The notes under the pieces were generated by a model. That model made no database searches. It saw only the letters and a list, made by a program, of their open reading frames with translations, and had not been told where the DNA came from. The translations under genes and the position numbers were made by a program. This document shows, piece after piece, positions 38,952 through 42,346 of a stretch of DNA of 42,346 nt; position 1 is the first letter of the stretch; each line of letters opens with the position of its first letter. The stretch comes from a virus: the IMG/VR virus record IMGVR_UViG_3300037140_000379, positions 1 to 42,346 of that record; one strand, 5' to 3'.

Positions 38952-39473
38952 ATGACAATGACCGCCGCGCGTTCAACCTTTCCCAAATATGCCATCGGGA
39001 AGAGCCATCCGGACGATCCCCATACCTGGCTCATCCGGCTGCGCAATCCGCTCCTGCTCGCGCGCGTCGAGCAGCGCGGCGCATTCGGGATGCACCTGCA
39101 TTGCTGGCCAAGGGAGGTTGAGAAAAGGATTGGCAGCCACAAGTTAGCCCGAGTCTTTGGGGATATGGCGGCGATTTGGAGCACAGAAGTGGAGCACAGC
39201 AAATGGCTCCCGAATGGCTGGAGCTTTTGTTTTTTGGCATCCTTCACCCCGCCTCTCCGTCTGGTCCTGACCGGCGCCCGATCTGAATGGATTGGGATAC
39301 TAGAAACATTGCCCCGGCGACTATACCAGGTGCGATCGGTCCCTGGCGGTGGTGATATGATTGAGGGCCTTCTCGACTTCGGTGCCCAGCCTGGCGTCTT
39401 GGCGGATATTGAAAAGCTTATCATTTTCTGGCGCGACTACTGCCGCAAAGTGAGGGACCATGCGAAAGGATAA
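38952..39473 (+). CDS. Protein of unknown function in the replication cluster
   Basis: 173 residues from the ATG at 38952 (or 38958). MTMTAARSTFPKYAIGKSHP, then RVEQRGAFGMHLHCWPREVE and a tail helix IEKLIIFWRDYCRKVRDH. Mixed alpha/beta; no motif I can assign. Follows the initiator by three bases, where a helicase-loader gene would be expected. Confidence 0.5.
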   Translation: MTMTAARSTFPKYAIGKSHPDDPHTWLIRLRNPLLLARVEQRGAFGMHLHCWPREVEKRIGSHKLARVFGDMAAIWSTEVEHSKWLPNGWSFCFLASFTPPLRLVLTGARSEWIGILETLPRRLYQVRSVPGGGDMIEGLLDFGAQPGVLADIEKLIIFWRDYCRKVRDHAKG

Positions 39474-39699
39474 TACGAAGAATTCAGGGGCCGCCCGGCG
39501 GCGGGCGTCCTTGAACTATCGCGCGCGCCAGCGGGCGGCCGGGCGCTGCGTGCAATGCGGGCGGCCAGCGAGCGGACAGCTTGTCCGCTGCGAATCGTGC
39601 GACGAAAAGCAACGCGCCCGAAACCAGGCCAGTCGCGGCTTTAACCGCTGGCGTCCTGGCGGTCCCGGGCGTCCGCCGAAAACAAAAAGCCCGGCGTGA
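39460..39699 (+). CDS. Small basic zinc-finger protein
   Basis: 79 residues, overlapping the previous gene. Basic N-terminus (RRRASLNYRARQRAAGRC), then VQCGRPASGQLVRCESCDEK: CxxC...CxxC zinc ribbon, and an Arg/Pro-rich tail. Typical small nucleic-acid-binding protein of phages. Its stop codon is in the loop of the terminator at 39680-39706. Confidence 0.65.
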   Translation: MRKDNTKNSGAARRRASLNYRARQRAAGRCVQCGRPASGQLVRCESCDEKQRARNQASRGFNRWRPGGPGRPPKTKSPA

Positions 39700-39706
39700 G
39701 CCGGGC
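39680..39706 (-). terminator. Intrinsic terminator for the leftward ligase operon
   Basis: On the minus strand: GCCCGGC, loop TCAC, GCCGGGC, then TTTTTGTTTTC. A perfect 7-bp GC stem with a T-run, 19 bases after the ligase stop. Confidence 0.85.
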
Positions 39707-39724
39707 GTGGCAGGGGGTCCGACT

Positions 39725-40411
39725 TTAGCCTGCGCAGCACTCCGCCGCGGCCTTGTCCGTACGGATACGGACCAGCCTGGCCTCCCGGAATTTCCCGCTG
39801 GCGTGCCGGGAATGACATTCGATCTCTACGACGTCGCCGATTTTGAGCCGCGCAAACGTGTTGGCTGACAGCACGGCGAGCCAGCCGCAATCCACCGGAT
39901 GGCCGCTGGCGTCAAACTGAATCAGATGCACCGAGGACCGCGACGGGTGAAGCTCGCTTACCACGCAATCATGCGTTTCCGACCGCTTGCATTTCACCCA
40001 ATCCTGGCCATATCGAGCGTCAAGTCGTTTCGCCACGATGCCCTCGCCCCCGCGCGCGAGGACGGCCTCGAGGAACTCGCCACCGGCCCCCGTCGCCGGT
40101 CGCCGCCAGTGTGTTGCCCAGGGATTGCCGTTGGCGATGCCACTGGCCGTCCAGAAATCTAAGAGAGCAATCCGACCCGAAAGCGGCTGCGCTCGCAGGT
40201 CCTCGCCTCGGTAGCTGATTATGTCGAACGCGAAAAATCGACCGTCCGGCATTTTCTCGCCGCCGACGGTGGCGTCCGCCAGCGTTTCGACGTGCCAGAC
40301 GCCGTCCATCTTTTCCTCATATCGCCACCCGCCGCCCCCGCGCCAGCGCAGGCCGGCGGCGAGGGGGACACTGGTGAAGACTGGTTTGAGGGTATGCATG
40401 TTATTAATCAT
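39725..40411 (-). CDS. ATP-dependent DNA ligase (small phage type)
   Basis: 228 residues. Seals nicks in duplex DNA through a lysyl-AMP step. Motif I YEEKMDGVW with Lys34, motif III FFAFDIISYRGEDL, motif IV GGEGIVAKRLD (Glu123, Lys128), motif V DWVKCKR (Lys140, Lys142), then an OB-fold C-terminus (KIGDVVEIECHSR). It is a minimal ligase without added domains. Last gene of the leftward operon; its ATG overlaps the previous stop (ATGA). Confidence 0.88.
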   Translation of the reverse strand: MINNMHTLKPVFTSVPLAAGLRWRGGGGWRYEEKMDGVWHVETLADATVGGEKMPDGRFFAFDIISYRGEDLRAQPLSGRIALLDFWTASGIANGNPWATHWRRPATGAGGEFLEAVLARGGEGIVAKRLDARYGQDWVKCKRSETHDCVVSELHPSRSSVHLIQFDASGHPVDCGWLAVLSANTFARLKIGDVVEIECHSRHASGKFREARLVRIRTDKAAAECCAG

Positions 40412-40647
40412 TCATGATTCTCCGGGAGTCCTGCGAAGCGATTATATTCGGCCTTGGTGATGAGTCCGGAGGTCAGGGCGTGACTCACCACCGCTGCGGC
40501 GCGCACCGGCCCCATGTCAGTCGCCGCTTCATCTTCCCATCCATGCGCTTCCCCGGCGACGACCAGCACGGGCTGACCATATGAGCTTGCCGCGTGATCG
40601 GTGGTGAGCGCGTATTCCGTTTTTCCGATTTTGAAGTTTTTTTTCAT
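40408..40647 (-). CDS. Small protein before the ligase, unknown
   Basis: 79 residues from the ATG at 40647. KKNFKIGKTEYALTTDHAAS, then YGQPVLVVAGEAHGWEDEAA and a helical end. The longer frame upstream is not needed. Shares SxYG/VLVV features with its neighbour at 40703, so the two may be related accessory proteins. Confidence 0.6.
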   Translation of the reverse strand: MKKNFKIGKTEYALTTDHAASSYGQPVLVVAGEAHGWEDEAATDMGPVRAAAVVSHALTSGLITKAEYNRFAGLPENHE

Positions 40648-40702
40648 TTTTTTCTTTCTGCCGGGATTTCCGGCTCTGTTTTTGAGCGGGTTTCCGCTCG
40701 GT

Positions 40703-41038
40703 TTAACTATTGATTTTCGGTCCATCTTTCCATTGGGAGCAAAACCTGCTGAGGATCGCAACCTGTTGGGGAGTGATGAATCCTTCCGGATGATCGAAAC
40801 TCTTGGAAGCCTGGCTGCGGTCCATCGCTACTGCATCCGCGCAGATTTGCGCTGCCGTGCGGCCCGGAGTTCCTTCGTAATCGGTTCCAGGGATTTGATC
40901 TGCGGGACCAAAATCCGGACCTTCGTCAGCGATGCTGAGCACTCCGATTCCATACCGACTGCCGGAGGTTTCGTCCGTCCACACTACAGGTTTTCCGCTG
41001 TCTTTTCCGTTTGCCACTACTGCGATTTGAATCTTCAT
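40703..41038 (-). CDS. Small protein in the ligase operon, unknown
   Basis: 111 residues from the ATG at 41038. MKIQIAVVANGKDSGKPVVW, then SRYGIGVLSIADEG and a C-terminal helix GFITPQQVAILSRFCSQW. Unknown; cotranscribed with AAA+ and ligase genes. Confidence 0.6.
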   Translation of the reverse strand: MKIQIAVVANGKDSGKPVVWTDETSGSRYGIGVLSIADEGPDFGPADQIPGTDYEGTPGRTAAQICADAVAMDRSQASKSFDHPEGFITPQQVAILSRFCSQWKDGPKINS

Positions 41039-41061
41039 TTTGTTCTTTCGGTTACCCGGTC

Positions 41062-41094
41062 GCCCGGGTCTGGCTTCTGGCCAGATTGCCCGGG
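41062..41094. promoter_or_regulatory. Imperfect hairpin in the operon gap
   Basis: GCCCGGGTCTGGC and GCCAGATTGCCCGGGG face each other around TTCTG in the 85-bp gap between the AAA+ gene and the next. It could stabilise or attenuate the operon mRNA. Confidence 0.35.
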
Positions 41095-41123
41095 GCGCAT
41101 GTCCCCGGGACATCTATCCAGAG

Positions 41124-42023
41124 CTATGCCGCCGCCGCCTGCTTTCTCGTTTCGGGTATCACGCCGAACGTCAAATAAGCCGCTGTTTGCAGCAGTGCTT
41201 CCCGCACATTCCCGCCTGCCGCCTGACTGATGGCTTCCGCCATTTCAACAGGGAGATTCCAGCGCTCCCAAAGCCAACGGCCCAATTCCGCCACCGAAGG
41301 CGCGGCCACGTGAATTTGCTGGAAGCGCGAGCAGAAGCGCTCCGTAAGGTCATCATGCGATTCGTTGCTGGTGCCGATCACCGCAATTCCCGCCGGTAGT
41401 TCGTCCAGGTAGCTGAGAAGCAAGTCCTGTGCGGCTCGTGGCACCAGGTCCATTTCATTGATGACCTTCACGCGCCACCCGCCAAACAGTGAGCCATACG
41501 CGCAACCCGAAGCCCACTCGCGCACGCGATCAATGGTCAGGTCGCGGCCATTCACCGCTTCCATTTCCAGCTTGTGATTGCAGAGAATCTTTGCGGCCAT
41601 TTCGGCCAGCGTGGTTTTCCCGCAACCGGGCGGACCATAAAATGCAAGTTTCATGCTCACGCCGCCCGTCGCCTTGATTGCGCGGACGTGTTGCAGCGTG
41701 CAACCGGCTAACTGTGCCGCCTGGCCGATCAAATCGCCCGGCACCATTGGCCTAAACTCCGCCGGATTCATCGTGAGGCATCCGGGGAGAGATTCTCCGG
41801 CTTGCTCTGTCATCTGGCCGTCCGTGGCGTCTGGCTCGACTTGAACTACCCGCGCGGCGAACACTTGCGCACGGCGGGCATCCGCTCGGCGTTGCGCCCA
41901 GGCTTTGACCTGGCCGAACAGCCATACCACCAATTGCCAGCCGAGTTTTCCCAGGGCTGCGACGCCTCGGATCAAAGCCGCGCATAGGACTGCGCTGGCT
42001 GTCATTTTCTGTTCGCGCTTCAT
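41124..42023 (-). CDS. AAA+ ATPase (clamp-loader/RuvB-like)
   Basis: 299 residues from the ATG at 42023, which overlaps the upstream stop (ATGA); the longer frame is not needed. A hydrophobic helix lies near residues 8-40. Residues 125-240: Walker A YGPPGCGKTT (129-138), Walker B variant VKVINEMDLV with Asn189 where Asp is usual and Glu190 kept, sensor 1 VIGTSN (Asn220), and the arginine finger FCSRFQ (Arg233). The lid follows. Closest in style to replication factor C/RuvB-type loaders. With a DNA ligase in the same operon, a replication or repair role is likely. Confidence 0.8.
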   Translation of the reverse strand: MKREQKMTASAVLCAALIRGVAALGKLGWQLVVWLFGQVKAWAQRRADARRAQVFAARVVQVEPDATDGQMTEQAGESLPGCLTMNPAEFRPMVPGDLIGQAAQLAGCTLQHVRAIKATGGVSMKLAFYGPPGCGKTTLAEMAAKILCNHKLEMEAVNGRDLTIDRVREWASGCAYGSLFGGWRVKVINEMDLVPRAAQDLLLSYLDELPAGIAVIGTSNESHDDLTERFCSRFQQIHVAAPSVAELGRWLWERWNLPVEMAEAISQAAGGNVREALLQTAAYLTFGVIPETRKQAAAA

Positions 42024-42346
42024 ATAGCCTCCGCATGATTTGCAAACAGTTCCAAGGTGGCATCCGGGACGGCTTGCGATTTCGGCGTAGCCTGGCTTAG
42101 GACTTGGCCGCGCAAGTTGAAGCACTGGCTTGCACTTGCAATCTCGAATTGTGGAATAGCGCCCATCAGGCCGCCGCCCTTTCCGGCAGTTGTGACTGGC
42201 CCAATTTCATCTGTCTGCCCGATGTCAAACAGCGTACCAATGATGAGCATCGAATTGCACAAGCTCAGCGCATGGCCTTCAACTGTGATAAAGCCCGGCT
42301 TGTTGGAAAGCGTAATACGCTCAAGCTCTGGCATGGCGGCGACTTC
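42020..42346 (-). CDS. Hypothetical protein, C-terminal part (gene spans the contig ends)
   Basis: This part holds codons 42-133 plus the overlap; the N-terminus is at 1-123. It contains EGHALSLCNSMLIIGTLFDI, a glycine stretch (TTAGKGGGLMGAIPQFEIAS) and a polar C-terminus. No family assigned. The stop overlaps the AAA+ ATG. Expressed with SymE-like, AAA+ and ligase genes. Confidence 0.8.
   Translation of the reverse strand, partial: EVAAMPELERITLSNKPGFITVEGHALSLCNSMLIIGTLFDIGQTDEIGPVTTAGKGGGLMGAIPQFEIASASQCFNLRGQVLSQATPKSQAVPDATLELFANHAEAI
42299..42346. repeat. Terminal direct repeat, right copy
   Basis: Identical to bases 1-48; see the left copy. Together they show that the sequence is circular or circularly permuted. 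Confidence 0.9.

Noticed and set aside
39570-39596. Another copy of repeat R1
   Set aside because: It shares only AGCGGACAGCTTGTCCGCTG and lacks the GCGCC end; it lies within a coding zinc-ribbon gene.

Overview
What it is. The window reads as one complete, circularly closed genome of a temperate siphovirus-like phage. Its last 48 bases repeat its first 48, and a 133-codon gene stays in frame across that junction, giving a unique circle of about 42,298 bp. Head genes are of the lambda/HK97 type: a Nu1/GpA-like terminase pair, a lambda-type portal, and a prohead protease fused to an HK97-fold capsid protein. A short tape measure implies a short tail. A tyrosine integrase lies next to what looks like a tRNA 3' end, a typical attP layout.

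Host. The DNA is GC-rich. Most gene junctions carry short word-like repeats (AGCGGACAGGATGTCCGCGC; GACTCCTGACGTCGTCTCC; AAAGCAG iterations; GGACGGA iterations; CCCTCAA iterations). From memory these are typical of intergenic DNA in Verrucomicrobiota (Pedosphaera/Limisphaerales-like), so I infer a verrucomicrobial host. I could not run a search.

Layout. 1-407 and 39725-42346 (minus): an operon running SymE-like toxin, hypothetical, AAA+ ATPase, two small proteins, ATP-dependent DNA ligase, then a clear terminator. 408-1100: non-coding, with a strong promoter and three stacked tandem repeats. 1101-4303 (minus): capsid and connector genes. 4379-6707 (plus): gpW-like connector and portal. 6989-9786: regulators, a compact FkbM-like methyltransferase and Mu Gam. 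10104-12546 (minus): terminase. 12569-18124 (plus): neck, tail tube, tape measure. 18163-28388: distal tail, fibre and spike proteins, several with Sec signal peptides. 28412-30297: holins and two lipoproteins, one a tyrosine phosphatase. 30351-33133: attP, integrase and ribbon-helix-helix regulators. 33134-35055: small early genes. About 35234-37551: an integron-type gene-cassette array. 37560-39699: replication genes, including an initiator with iterons inside it.

Headline. Between the small early genes and the replication genes are five well-formed attC recombination sites and one weak one. Five successive cassettes start with bases exactly complementary to the R'' box of their own attC, the hallmark of integron cassettes. 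The arms differ by two extra unpaired bases, as in aadA-type attC. There is no recognisable IntI, so this is a CALIN-like array carried by a phage. One cassette encodes an RNA-ligase-like nucleotidyltransferase.
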